A DNA stretch of 64,000 nt from Acinetobacter johnsonii CIP 64.6 (GTDB taxonomy: Bacteria > Pseudomonadota > Gammaproteobacteria > Pseudomonadales > Moraxellaceae). Position numbers and translations under genes: made by a program. Of this stretch, positions 42,898 to 52,100 are shown piece after piece. Each line of letters begins with the position of its first letter. The stretch's first letter is position 1. Below the pieces are notes generated by a model. That model worked only from the letters and a program-made list of their open reading frames with translations, made no database searches and was not told the origin of the DNA. The stretch covers positions 251,926 through 315,925 of the forward strand of contig NZ_KB849236.1 of the NCBI RefSeq assembly GCF_000368045.1, in the 5' to 3' direction.

Positions 42898-43455
42898 CTA
42901 GCGGTTTAAGAACTGCTTAAAGTTTCGAGCAATACGGACACTCACATATAAAGCAATACAGGCAAATAACAACACCCCAAACACCACATATTTTAAGTTG
43001 CTCATATCCGCACGGTAAAACTGCTGAATTTGCTCAGGCGTATAACGCAATGTTTTAACATCTTGTGTCCGTGTATCGAGATAACTCACTTGCTGAATGT
43101 AGTTAAATTGCCCTGCTTTGAGTAGTTCAATTGACTGAATTTGGCGGGTATGTTGTTCGTTGTAGTCATCTACACAAATGTCGGTTAAATAGTGATCACA
43201 GCTGAGTTTGGCGATATAACCCTGATTGGCCACATGCAAATAAATATGATCATCGGGTGCTTTATTGTTTGAAAGTAGAACCAGTGTTTGATCGGGACGA
43301 GAGTTCATTTTAAAACTTTGAGCTGCGGCAAAAGTTTGCTCGGCTTGTAAAATTTCTTTGGTTTTTGCAAAGCAGGTCAGAAACAACGCAAAGGTGGTTA
43401 GGAAAATAATCAGTGCGAAGAACATCCGAAAGATGGTTTTAAAAGTGAATTGCAT
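42898..43455 (-). CDS. hypothetical membrane protein
   Basis: A 185-residue protein with an N-terminal transmembrane segment (IFRMFFALIIFLTTFALFLTCFA, residues 8-30) and a second near the C terminus (LKYVVFGVLLFACIALYVSVRIARNF). The roughly 115 residues between are probably periplasmic and contain three cysteines near LSCDHYLTDICVDDY. No family is recognised. It is transcribed leftward between ypfJ and the antiporter gene, with no partner. Confidence 0.65.
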   Translation of the reverse strand: MQFTFKTIFRMFFALIIFLTTFALFLTCFAKTKEILQAEQTFAAAQSFKMNSRPDQTLVLLSNNKAPDDHIYLHVANQGYIAKLSCDHYLTDICVDDYNEQHTRQIQSIELLKAGQFNYIQQVSYLDTRTQDVKTLRYTPEQIQQFYRADMSNLKYVVFGVLLFACIALYVSVRIARNFKQFLNR

Positions 43456-43678
43456 AGGAGATCAAACTTGGCCAAAGGGAAAGTTCACGCATAAAAAACA
43501 TGCATATGCGCTATGTTAATTCATCATCAGGAGAAATGTTAAAAAAATTATTTTTTTCGGGCGTTGATGTGAAAAATGATTAAAATATTTCGAGCATCAA
43601 TGTGTATGAAGTGAATTTTTATTCCATAGATAAGCACTGAAAGCCGCCATCTCCCCAACCGCCCAATTTGGAAGTTCA

Positions 43679-45178
43679 ATGGGAAATTATTTTTTTCTAC
43701 AAGTTTTTACCGTTATTTTTGCATTATCCATTGCAACGACTATTTTCAATAAACGTATTTTAGGTTTTCCCCAAGCCATTGGTGTCCCCATCGTTTCCGC
43801 CATTTTTGTCTTTATTTTACAGTGGGGCGCGAGCCTGCTGAGTGGTAATCAGTTTATTACCATCAATATTCATAACATTGAAGAAGCGGTTCGTCACATT
43901 GATTTTTATGACTTTTTAATCAATGGCGTGATTTGCTTCATTTTGACCTCTTCGGCACTGAAGTTCAAAGTCTCAGATTTACGTAGTTATTGGAAGCCGA
44001 TCAGTATTTTAGCCAGTATTGCGTTGGTACTGTGCGCCGTATTTTTTGGTGTGGTGCTCTATGGTTATCAGTTCATTATTGGGCAGCATGTCGATTTATT
44101 GGTGCTTTTGCTGTTGGGGGCTGCATTGGGTGCAACGGACCCGATTGGGATCAAAGGCGTGCTTAGTTCGGTACGTGCACCACATCATTTAATGGTCAAG
44201 CTTGAGGGCGAATCACTGTTTAATGATGCCATGTGTATTGCCTTGTTTATGACGCTTTTAAACGTCTTACAAGGTGAAAACTTTACCGTCATGGGCGTGT
44301 TGCAGACCTTACTCTACGAAATTTTTGTCGCAGTTATTATTGGTTGGGCCTTTGGTTTAGGGATCTTGCGACTGCTGCGTGGTAAGCACGAAATGGAGTC
44401 TCTCATTTTGACCACAGCACTCTTGGCCTGTGGTTCGTACTTGGTTGCACTGTTTGCCCATGCTTCAGCACCGATTGCTTGCGTCATCGGTGGTTTGATT
44501 GTGGGGAACAAATGGAAAGAAATTTTACAAGAGCGCGAAATACGGGAAGTGAACCATTTTTGGCATACAGTTGAAGGGATTATTAACTCGTTCTTATTCA
44601 CCTTAATTGGCTTGGAACTGTTTATTTTAGATCTCAGCTTTAGTTTGATTTTTGGCGGCATCGTCGCTTTTATTATTCTGCATGCTTCACGTTTTGCAGC
44701 GAACTATTTATCTTTTGCCTTTTTTCCCTCTTTCCGTAAGAAAAGTTATAACGGAAGTTTGGCGATTTTGTCGTGGGGTGGAGTGCGTGGAGGTATCTCC
44801 TTAGCACTGATCTTAGCGGTAGCCAACGTGCCAGAGTTAAGTGAATACAGCAGTATTTTGATTGGTTATACTTTTATCGCCGTGTTGCTTTCAGGCATGG
44901 TCTGTGGTCTAGGATTGCCTGCTGTAATGAATGCGTTTTACTACAACCCGAATGAAGAAAAGACAGGTTTTAAAGGTTGGTATCAACGTCTGTGTAATAA
45001 AATGAACCGTAAAGGCTTCAAGTACATTATTGGTGAAGATGCACAGGGCTATGAAACCATTATTGTCTATCAACCTGAAGCATTGATTGATGTTAAAGCG
45101 GATGACGGCATTGCCGCGGTGCATAACCCTGAGCGAGTTCAGGAAGTGAAACGGCTGGAAAGTCCTGATAATTTTTAG
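43679..45178 (+). CDS. cation:proton antiporter, NhaP/CPA1 type
   Basis: A 499-residue integral membrane protein with about 12 hydrophobic segments. The CPA1 ion-binding motif is LLLGAALGATDPIGIKGVLSSVRAPHHLMVKLEGESLFNDAMCIALF (near residues 145-190), including the Asp-Pro pair and the downstream FNDA. GGVRGGISLALILAV near 364-378 is the second conserved block. The C-terminal tail of about 80 residues is cytosolic and charged. Likely Na+/H+ or K+/H+ exchange for pH or salt balance; the ion cannot be told from sequence. It is followed by an efficient terminator. Confidence 0.9.
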   Translation: MGNYFFLQVFTVIFALSIATTIFNKRILGFPQAIGVPIVSAIFVFILQWGASLLSGNQFITINIHNIEEAVRHIDFYDFLINGVICFILTSSALKFKVSDLRSYWKPISILASIALVLCAVFFGVVLYGYQFIIGQHVDLLVLLLLGAALGATDPIGIKGVLSSVRAPHHLMVKLEGESLFNDAMCIALFMTLLNVLQGENFTVMGVLQTLLYEIFVAVIIGWAFGLGILRLLRGKHEMESLILTTALLACGSYLVALFAHASAPIACVIGGLIVGNKWKEILQEREIREVNHFWHTVEGIINSFLFTLIGLELFILDLSFSLIFGGIVAFIILHASRFAANYLSFAFFPSFRKKSYNGSLAILSWGGVRGGISLALILAVANVPELSEYSSILIGYTFIAVLLSGMVCGLGLPAVMNAFYYNPNEEKTGFKGWYQRLCNKMNRKGFKYIIGEDAQGYETIIVYQPEALIDVKADDGIAAVHNPERVQEVKRLESPDNF

Positions 45179-45195
45179 TGATTTGCTCAATCAAG

Positions 45196-45217
45196 AAGCC
45201 CCTGTATTGGGGCTTTT
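45196..45217 (+). terminator. antiporter gene terminator
   Basis: AAGCCCC / GGGGCTT with a 6-nt loop and a run of T. Confidence 0.9.
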
Positions 45218-45292
45218 TAGAATGAATGAGCTGGTTTATTTGAATCAAATAATGATGTCATTATGGAATACTTAGAATAGGGCACATTTGAA

Positions 45293-45616
45293 ATGGCAGA
45301 ATCGATAGTCAAAGAACTAGCCCCGATGATTTTTCAGGTGATCGCTCAGATTCCTTATGGGCGGGTAGCCAGTTATGGACAAATTGCACGTTTAGCAGGC
45401 ATTCCCAAACATTCGCGTTTAGTGGGCTATGTACTAAAACATATGGATGTAGACAGTAGTTTGCCTTGGTATCGGGTAATCAACTCACAAGGGAAAATTA
45501 GCCTAAGTAGACTGAATGATCAGGGACAGAACATTCAAGTACAGTTACTTCTGGCGGAAGGTATTTTAGTGATTGGGGACAAAGTGAAAATGAAAGAGTT
45601 TCAGTGGGATATTTAA
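45293..45616 (+). CDS. alkyltransferase-like (ATL) DNA-binding protein, MGMT family
   Basis: A 107-residue protein similar to the DNA-binding half of O6-methylguanine methyltransferase. The helix-turn-helix region IPYGRVASYGQIARLAG (residues 20-36) and the arginine-finger region HSRLVGYVLKHM (40-51) are present. The active-site motif PCHR is replaced by PWYR at 58-61, with Trp59 in place of the reactive cysteine. It cannot therefore remove alkyl groups. ATL proteins bind alkylated guanine and pass it to nucleotide-excision repair. Typical ATLs have PWHR; the Tyr60 here is a small variation. It stands alone. Confidence 0.88.
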   Translation: MAESIVKELAPMIFQVIAQIPYGRVASYGQIARLAGIPKHSRLVGYVLKHMDVDSSLPWYRVINSQGKISLSRLNDQGQNIQVQLLLAEGILVIGDKVKMKEFQWDI

Positions 45617-45624
45617 AATAGAAA

Positions 45625-45650
45625 TGCTCTACCTCCGTAGAAGTAGAGCA
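45625..45650 (-). terminator. uspA-family gene terminator
   Basis: TGCTCTAC / GTAGAGCA with a 10-nt loop; on the reverse strand TTTC and a T-rich stretch follow. It lies just past the stop of the universal stress protein gene. Confidence 0.65.
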
Positions 45651-45659
45651 CTCGATGTA

Positions 45660-46100
45660 TTACTGACGAACAACTAAAACAGGAATGTGCGCTTCACCTA
45701 AAACACTTTGTGCAACACTACCTAGGAATAAACGTTTTAAACCTGTGCGGCCATGAGAGCCAATGACAATCAGGTCTGCTTTAGATGTTTCTGCTTCTTT
45801 GATAATTTCACGGTGCACCACCTGACCTTCAAGTAGTTTTGCTTCAACTGGAATGCCCAGATCGCTAAATTTAGCCGCTGCTTCCTCAAGTGTTTTCAAA
45901 ACTGAAGTACGCGCACGTTCAATTAAGTCATTGGTTTGAGTTGCAGAAATGTATTCGGCAGCAATGTAAGGGTCAAGTGCAAGTACTTGAACAACTGTAA
46001 TTTTTCCGCCAAATGCTTTAGCAAGTTCAGCCGCTTGCGCAACTGCTGCATATGATGTTTCTGAACCGTCTACAGGGACTAAAATGTTTTGGTATGCCAT
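45660..46100 (-). CDS. universal stress protein (UspA family)
   Basis: A 146-residue cytosolic stress protein. The ATP-binding Usp signature is seen: ILVPVDGSETSYAAVAQAAELA near the N terminus and GSHGRTGLKRLFLGSVAQSVLGEAHIPVLVV near residues 113-143, matching the G-2x-G-9x-G-S pattern. Induced in many bacteria by starvation, respiratory or oxidative stress. A GGAGAAA ribosome site precedes the ATG. It is a single gene. The region upstream (46101-46388) contains no gene and no clear operator. Confidence 0.92.
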   Translation of the reverse strand: MAYQNILVPVDGSETSYAAVAQAAELAKAFGGKITVVQVLALDPYIAAEYISATQTNDLIERARTSVLKTLEEAAAKFSDLGIPVEAKLLEGQVVHREIIKEAETSKADLIVIGSHGRTGLKRLFLGSVAQSVLGEAHIPVLVVRQ

Positions 46101-46388
46101 GGTTGTTTCTCCTTATTATCAACTGATTATATGTGCAGATTTCTGTTCTAATGTATCACGGATTAAATACAGCTTATACCTTGATATTAGCTGTGTTTTT
46201 TAAAGAATAAAACCTAGTAAATTCATATGGATATTTGCATATGAAATGCTAATTTCTCACTTCTAAATTAGCACAAAAGCGTGTGAATAATAATCAATTT
46301 AACACTAAAGTTGAATGTAAATGTAGCGTTTAAGAAACATAGGCTTTGTCTAAAAAATAGCTTATATTTATGAATGGCTTACTACTTT

Positions 46389-46500
46389 ATGAATACGATG
46401 ACAGATACGAATCAACTGAATTGGCAACGAACAAATTTAGAGAATATAGAAACAGCTTGGGAAGGTGACCTTTGGGATCGTAAGCGTTTGGGTATTCAAC
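46389..46500 (+). pseudogene. 5' fragment of a gene interrupted by an IS5-family element
   Basis: An open frame with a tryptophan-rich, protein-like composition (NWQRTNLENIETAWEGDLW, then DRKRLGIQ) runs from an ATG straight into the IS end. It has 37 codons plus one base. A second frame starting at 46370 is open for 33 codons and then stops. I do not recognise the protein. The remaining part may be the fragment on the other side of the IS. Confidence 0.45.
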
Positions 46501-47539
46501 GGCTTTGTTGCACAAAGTTTTGAAATGCAAAGCGCCCCGAATTGAGCCAAATTTAAGGCGTAACTTGGGTAAGTGGTCGACCTAATTCCGTAAATCTGTT
46601 AAGGACTGCTACACGTGCATGGATCTCATTGACTTGGCTACCAAAACTCCTTGCGCTGAGTTTATCTCCTAATAATTTAATGCAGTGCATCTTAGTTTCA
46701 ACCAAACTTCGCCGATGATAGCCTGACCATTTTTTCCATAGTGTCCTGCCTAAACGTTTAATTGTTCGAAGTAATTCATTTCGCTCTAGCGAGCTACTCT
46801 TTGTATCTTTCCATGGTTTCGCATTTTTTCTAGGTGGAATCACCGCATGCGCTTGCCGATCTGCAATGACCTGACGGCATTGCTTGGTGTCATAAGCTCC
46901 ATCGGTATAAACAGAGTCAATCCGCTCATCTTGTGGAATCTGATTAAGTAAATCACCAAGCACCTGTGAATCACTGACATTATTGGTTGTAAGCTGAACT
47001 GCTCGTATTTGTAGGGTTTTAGCATCTATACCAATATGAAGTTTACGCCATTGGCGACGATATTCAGGTCCATGTTTCTTGCGTTTCCATTCGCCCTCAC
47101 CTAGAAACTTCATGCCTGTAGAGTCCATGAGTAGATGCAGCCCATCGCTACTTTTTTGGTAGCTGATTAAAATATCAATATGCTTTTGTCTTCTACAAAG
47201 CGTGGTGTAATCTGGAGCTATCCAATTTAATCCGCAAAGTTTAATCAGACTTTGCACAAAGCCAGTGATCATACGTAAAGACAGACGGAATAAGGATTTA
47301 ATCATTAAGCAGCATTGGATGACTGCGTCGGAGTAGGTTTGATTTCGCCCTTGTTTACCGATGGACGGAGCATACCATTGCGTAGCAGGATCAAACCAAA
47401 TGGCAATATTTCCGCGACTCATGAGTGCTCGGTTATATGCGGGCCAATTGGTTGTGCGGTAGATTTTGTGTGTAGGCTTCTTCATTTGAAAATTATATCG
47501 CTAAAAAAGCCTTTACAGATAGGTTTGTGCAACAAAGCC
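46501..47539 (-). mobile_element. IS5-family insertion sequence
   Basis: A 1,039-bp element bounded by perfect 16-bp inverted repeats, GGCTTTGTTGCACAAA and its inverse, as found in IS903-type IS5 elements common in Acinetobacter. It carries one intact transposase gene on the reverse strand. No target duplication is seen: the left flank ends TATTCAAC and the right begins ATGCTAAT. A deletion or recombination between copies may have removed one flank. Confidence 0.92.
46553..47485 (-). CDS. IS5-family transposase
   Basis: A 310-residue transposase with an intact-looking DDE catalytic core: Asp in HLLMDSTGMKFLGEGEW, Asp in DSVYTDGAYDTKQCR and Glu in RRSLVETKMHCIKLLG. The N terminus (NWPAYNRALMSRGNIAIWFDPA) is a DUF4372/IS4-type head typical of IS903-group proteins. 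There is no frameshift or internal stop, so the element may be mobile. Transcription is opposite to the interrupted gene. Confidence 0.94.
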   Translation of the reverse strand: MKKPTHKIYRTTNWPAYNRALMSRGNIAIWFDPATQWYAPSIGKQGRNQTYSDAVIQCCLMIKSLFRLSLRMITGFVQSLIKLCGLNWIAPDYTTLCRRQKHIDILISYQKSSDGLHLLMDSTGMKFLGEGEWKRKKHGPEYRRQWRKLHIGIDAKTLQIRAVQLTTNNVSDSQVLGDLLNQIPQDERIDSVYTDGAYDTKQCRQVIADRQAHAVIPPRKNAKPWKDTKSSSLERNELLRTIKRLGRTLWKKWSGYHRRSLVETKMHCIKLLGDKLSARSFGSQVNEIHARVAVLNRFTELGRPLTQVTP

Positions 47540-47796
47540 ATGCTAATTTAAGAAATACTCATAATGATGATTTTATATACTTAGTTGATCAAAACTACTC
47601 TTTAAAGCTGAGTGTACTTTTAGAGTATATTTCTGACTTGAAAGAAATAGAAATTGAGAATCAAAAAAATAATTCATATAATTATAAATTACTGTTTTCT
47701 AAGGTAATGAATAAATATGCATTGATGCATGAAGAAAATATGGAAGCTCATATTTTTGAACAACAATTTATTAAGTACTTGAGTTCAAGTTTATAA
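47540..47796 (+). pseudogene. 3' fragment of a gene interrupted by an IS5-family element
   Basis: The open frame continues from the IS end for about 85 codons to a TAA: an acidic, lysine- and asparagine-rich helical sequence (SLKLSVLLEYISDLKEIEIE, then YKLLFSKVMNKYALMHEEN). Joining 46389-46500 directly to 47540 keeps one reading frame of 122 codons. The two pieces may therefore be the same gene, although the missing target duplication leaves a deletion possible. The function is unknown. Very AT-rich compared with neighbours. It overlaps the stop of the convergent acetyltransferase gene by 26 bp. Confidence 0.45.
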
Positions 47797-48406
47797 ATAA
47801 TTGAGCTAATGTTTCAACATCACTCGTCTGTAACTGCTCACGCATCTTTAAAAACAGCTTTTCATCTAAGTCATAGAGCTTCAGTGCAAGCAGTTTTTCT
47901 ATATCTGCTTCGAGAAAGCGATATTTAATAATTTGGGCAGGTACACCACCCACAACTGCATATGGTGGAACATCTTTGGTCACGACAGCACCTGTTGCGA
48001 CCACTGCGCCTTCACCGAGTGTTACACCCTGCATAATCATGGCACGAGAGCCAATCCAGCAACCATCGCCAATGATGGTATCACCTGCTGGAACAAAACT
48101 ACGCGTATCAAAGGGAAAGGCCGAAATCCAGTCAGTACGATGTAGTTGGTTACCACCCATCATAATGACGCATTCTGCGCCAAAACAAACGAAGTTACCG
48201 ATATAGAGCTGATCAATCGGTTTATCTACGGTCGAGGGCTTATCATGTAAATAACGCACAACACAACGTTCAAAACCTTGATCCCAATACGCTGAATAGT
48301 AAGAGTAATTCCCTTTAATGTGAATATTCGGATTCTTCACCGTTTTAGAGATGAACTCAAACTCACACCAGTGTTTGACAGGGGAATTGATCAAAGGTTT
48401 AGACAT
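47771..48406 (-). CDS. CatB-like xenobiotic/hexapeptide acetyltransferase
   Basis: A 211-residue left-handed beta-helix acetyltransferase that uses acetyl-CoA. Hexapeptide repeats run through TIIGDGCWIGSRAMIMQGVTLGEGAVVATGAVVTKDVPPYAVVGGVPAQIIKYRF (about residues 109-163). The N-terminal block NIHIKGNYSYYSAYWDQGFE is typical of the CatB/Vat group, with the HRTDWISAFPF segment near 91-101 where CatB enzymes carry the catalytic His. CatB proteins can acetylate chloramphenicol or streptogramin A, but many chromosomal members have other substrates, so resistance is not implied. It lies alone between the IS5 remnant and greA. Confidence 0.85.
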   Translation of the reverse strand: MSKPLINSPVKHWCEFEFISKTVKNPNIHIKGNYSYYSAYWDQGFERCVVRYLHDKPSTVDKPIDQLYIGNFVCFGAECVIMMGGNQLHRTDWISAFPFDTRSFVPAGDTIIGDGCWIGSRAMIMQGVTLGEGAVVATGAVVTKDVPPYAVVGGVPAQIIKYRFLEADIEKLLALKLYDLDEKLFLKMREQLQTSDVETLAQLFINLNSST

Positions 48407-48570
48407 AGAATGATAATATTGCAGGGTGTAAAGAATTATAACAAATAAAAGTCTTGCTTAGAAAAAGAGAGAGGGAAATGGATTCCTTAAATTTATCTCA
48501 TTCTTGTAATAAAATTTCCCACGTCCATAAAGAGAGGGCAAAGGAGAGGTATTTGGGAAAATATAAAAAC

Positions 48571-48595
48571 AAAAAACCCCTCAATCGAGGGGTTT
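48571..48595 (-). terminator. greA terminator
   Basis: AACCCCTC / GAGGGGTT with loop AATC; the reverse strand continues in TTTTTTG. It lies 26 bp past the greA stop. Confidence 0.85.
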
Positions 48596-48620
48596 CTACA
48601 GCTGTAAATATCAAAGAAAC

Positions 48621-49097
48621 TTAGATATATGCAACTTTCACAATTTCGTATTCAACTTCACCCTGAGGAGTTTGAATTTTTACTTCATCGCCTTCGCTTT
48701 TGCCCAAAAGGCCACGCGCGATAGGAGAGTTCACTGAAATTTTATTGATTTTAAAATCAGCTTCGTCATCACCCACGATCATATAGGTCTTTTGTTCTTC
48801 GGTATCTAAGTTTTCGATAGTGACTGTCACCCCAAAAACCACGCGACCGTTCTGTTCAAGTTCTTTTACATCGATAACTTGAGCCGCACCCAATTTACCT
48901 TCGATGTCTTGAACACGACCTTCACAGAAACCTTGTTGCTCACGTGCAGCATGGTATTCCGCATTTTCTTTTAAATCCCCGTGCTCACGTGCTTCAGCAA
49001 TTGCCGCAATAATACGTGGACGTTCAATACTTTTTAATTGATGTAATTCTTTCTCTAAGGCTAATTTGCCTTGGGGAGTCATAGGATAACGTTGCAT
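48621..49097 (-). CDS. greA: transcription elongation factor GreA
   Basis: Binds RNA polymerase at the secondary channel and stimulates cleavage of backtracked RNA. The N-terminal coiled coil begins YPMTPQGKLALEKELHQLKSIERPRIIAAIAEAREHGDLKENAEYHAAREQQGF (residues 4-57), with the conserved Asp-Glu tip residues in DLKENAEY. The C-terminal FKBP-like domain follows, ending in ISVNSPIARGLLGKSEGDEVKIQTPQGEVEYEIV. 158 residues is normal. It lies 93 bp after carB on the same strand, behind a terminator. The carAB-greA order is widely conserved. Confidence 0.97.
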   Translation of the reverse strand: MQRYPMTPQGKLALEKELHQLKSIERPRIIAAIAEAREHGDLKENAEYHAAREQQGFCEGRVQDIEGKLGAAQVIDVKELEQNGRVVFGVTVTIENLDTEEQKTYMIVGDDEADFKINKISVNSPIARGLLGKSEGDEVKIQTPQGEVEYEIVKVAYI

Positions 49098-49144
49098 TGT
49101 TGTCCCTCAAGTCTGTGAGTGTAAAAAATATAGGTTTATAAATG

Positions 49145-49175
49145 AAAAAAGCCCGCCACCGAGAGGTGACGGGAC
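49145..49175 (-). terminator. carAB terminator
   Basis: CCCGTCACC / GGTGGCGGG on the reverse strand, one mismatch, loop TCTC, followed by six T. It lies between carB and greA and suggests that greA has its own promoter in the remaining gap. Confidence 0.85.
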
Positions 49176-49190
49176 TTCTCGGTAAACGAA

Positions 49191-52100
49191 TTAACCTACA
49201 GTTTGTAAATCTTGCAAACGGTATACATCCATTGGCAATTGAATCGCAAAAGCTTGGCATACAGCATCAGCACCGTTCAAGGTCGTAGTGTTATACACTT
49301 TCGCTTGAAGCGCTGAACGACGAATCGAGAACGAATCTTGTTGAGCTTGTTTGCCTTCAGTTGTATTGATAATGAGGTGAACTTCGCCATTTTTCAAGCG
49401 GTCCACGATATTAGGACGGCCTTCAGTGACTTTATTTACACGTTCACACTCAATACCTGCAGCTTTAATGAACTCATAAGTACCGCCAGTCGCAAGTACT
49501 TTGAAGCCAAAGCCTACCAGTTGCTTCGCAATACCAACAGCACGAGGCTTGTCTGAATCACGCACAGAGATAAATGCATGCTTCACTTCGCCCTCTGTAG
49601 GAAGACCCGGTACGCGTTCATTTGAGCCTAACACAGCTTTGTAGAATGCTTCACCAAATGTTTTACCAACACCCATTACTTCGCCTGTAGATTTCATCTC
49701 AGGGCCAAGAATAGGGTCAACACCCGGGAACTTGTTGAACGGGAACACCGCTTCTTTTACAGAGAAGTGAGTCGGGATGATTTCTTTAGTAAATCCTTGA
49801 GATTCTAAAGACTGGCCCGCCATACAACGCGCAGCAACTTTCGCTAAAGACTCACCAATACATTTAGAAACGAATGGCACAGTACGAGATGCACGTGGGT
49901 TCACTTCTAGGATGTAAACGTCTTCGCCTTTCACAGCAAACTGTACGTTCATCAAACCAACAACGCCAAGTTCTTTCGCCATTGCAACAGTTTGACGGCG
50001 CATTTCATCTTGGATTTCAACTGATAGCGAGTATGGAGGAATCGAACATGCTGAGTCACCTGAGTGAATCCCTGCTTGTTCAATGTGCTGCATAATACCG
50101 CCAATCACAACGTCTTTACCGTCAGATACACAGTCTACGTCAACTTCGATCGCATCATCTAAGAAACGGTCAAGAAGAACTGGCGCTTCATTTGATGCTT
50201 GTACCGCATCACGTAAATAGCGCTTAAGTTCGTCGTCGTTGTATACGATTTCCATCGCACGACCACCGAGTACATAAGAAGGACGTACCACAAGTGGGTA
50301 GCCTACTTTAGATGCTTCAGCCATACCTTCTTCAGCAGATTTTACAATGCTGTTGTTTGGCTGGCGAAGTTGAAGACGTTGAATCATTTGTTGGAAACGT
50401 TCACGGTCTTCTGCACGGTCAATCGCATCTGGTGATGTACCGATAATTGGTGCACCTGCTTCTTCTAAAGCACGAGCCAATTTAAGCGGAGTCTGACCAC
50501 CATACTGAACGATAATGCCTTTTGGCTTTTCAGTACGAACGATTTCAAGTACATCTTCCAAAGTGATTGGTTCGAAGTACAAGCGATCTGAAGTGTCGTA
50601 ATCTGTTGAAACTGTTTCAGGGTTACAGTTCACCATGATGGTCTCGTAGCCATCTTCACGCATTGCAAGCGCCGCGTGTACACAGCAGTAATCGAATTCG
50701 ATACCTTGACCAATACGGTTAGGACCACCACCGATCACCATGATCTTATCTTTATCAGATGGGTTTGATTCACACTCATCATCGTAAGTTGAGTACATGT
50801 ATGCAGTGTCAGATTCGAATTCTGCTGCACAGGTATCCACACGTTTGTAAACTGGAGTCACGCCCAAGTTCCAACGGTGCTTACGGAATTGTTTTTGTGA
50901 AATACCCATCAAGTTCGCGATGCGAAGGTCAGATAAACCTTTACGTTTGAACGAACGAATGTTGTCTGCGTTTAAGTCACCAAAACCTAAAGTTTTGATT
51001 TCATTTTCAGTTTTGATGATGTCTTCGATTTGGATTAAGAACCATTTATCGATTTTCGTCGCTTGGAACACGTCTTCTAAGGTGAAACCATGACGGAATG
51101 CATCAGCCACATACCAAATACGCTCTGGACCTGGAACTTTAAGTTCAACCAAGATCTTTTCTTTCGCGCCTTCAGTACCTACAGCGATTTTTTCATCAAA
51201 ACCACACGCACCCACTTCAAGCCCACGAAGCGCTTTGTTTACAGACTCTTGGAAGTTACGACCAATTGCCATTACTTCACCCACAGATTTCATCTGTGTG
51301 GTCAGTGTTGCGTCTGCTTGTGGGAATTTTTCGAAGTTGAAACGTGGAATTTTTGTTACCACGTAGTCAATTGCAGGTTCGAACGAAGCAGGAGTCGTTC
51401 CGCCTGTGATGTCATTTTTTAATTCATCAAGGGTATAACCAACAGCCAATTTCGCTGCAATTTTTGCAATCGGGAAACCAGTTGCTTTCGATGCAAGGGC
51501 AGATGAACGCGATACACGCGGGTTCATCTCGATGATCACCATACGGCCAGTATCTGGACAGATACCGAACTGAACGTTAGAACCACCTGTTTCCACACCA
51601 ATTTCACGAAGAACTGCTAAAGATGCATTACGCATCAATTGATATTCTTTGTCTGTCAATGTTTGCGCAGGCGCAACAGTGATTGAGTCACCTGTGTGCA
51701 CGCCCATTGGGTCAAAGTTTTCGATCGCACAAACGATAATACAGTTGTCGTTTTTGTCACGAACAACTTCCATCTCGTATTCTTTCCAGCCAATTAAAGA
51801 TTCATCAATCAATAATTGTTTGGTTGGAGAAAGATCGAAACCGCGTTCACAGATTTCAAGGAATTCTTCTTTGTTATAAGCGATACCGCCACCTGAACCA
51901 CCCATCGTGAATGACGGACGGATAATGACAGGGAAGCCGAAGCGTGCTTGAATTTCTAGAGCTTCTTCCATGTTTTCAGCAATCGCAGCTTTTGGACATT
52001 CAAGACCAATTTTACGCATTGCTTCATCAAACAGTTTACGGTCTTCCGCTTTTTCAATCGCTTCTTTGGTCGCACCGATTAATTCAACATTGTATTTTTC

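Noticed and set aside
46370..46472. Alternative ORF upstream of the IS5 element (starting ATG at 46370)
   Set aside because: It stops after 33 codons before the IS. The frame from 46389 stays open into the IS and joins the right fragment, which makes it the better reading.
47527..47796. ORF beginning within the IS5 right end as an intact gene
   Set aside because: Its first codons are IS terminal-repeat sequence; it is better described as the 3' fragment of an interrupted gene.
47771..48406. CatB-like gene as a chloramphenicol-resistance gene
   Set aside because: The fold is shared by many chromosomal acetyltransferases of unrelated substrate, and there is no cassette, integron or resistance context.
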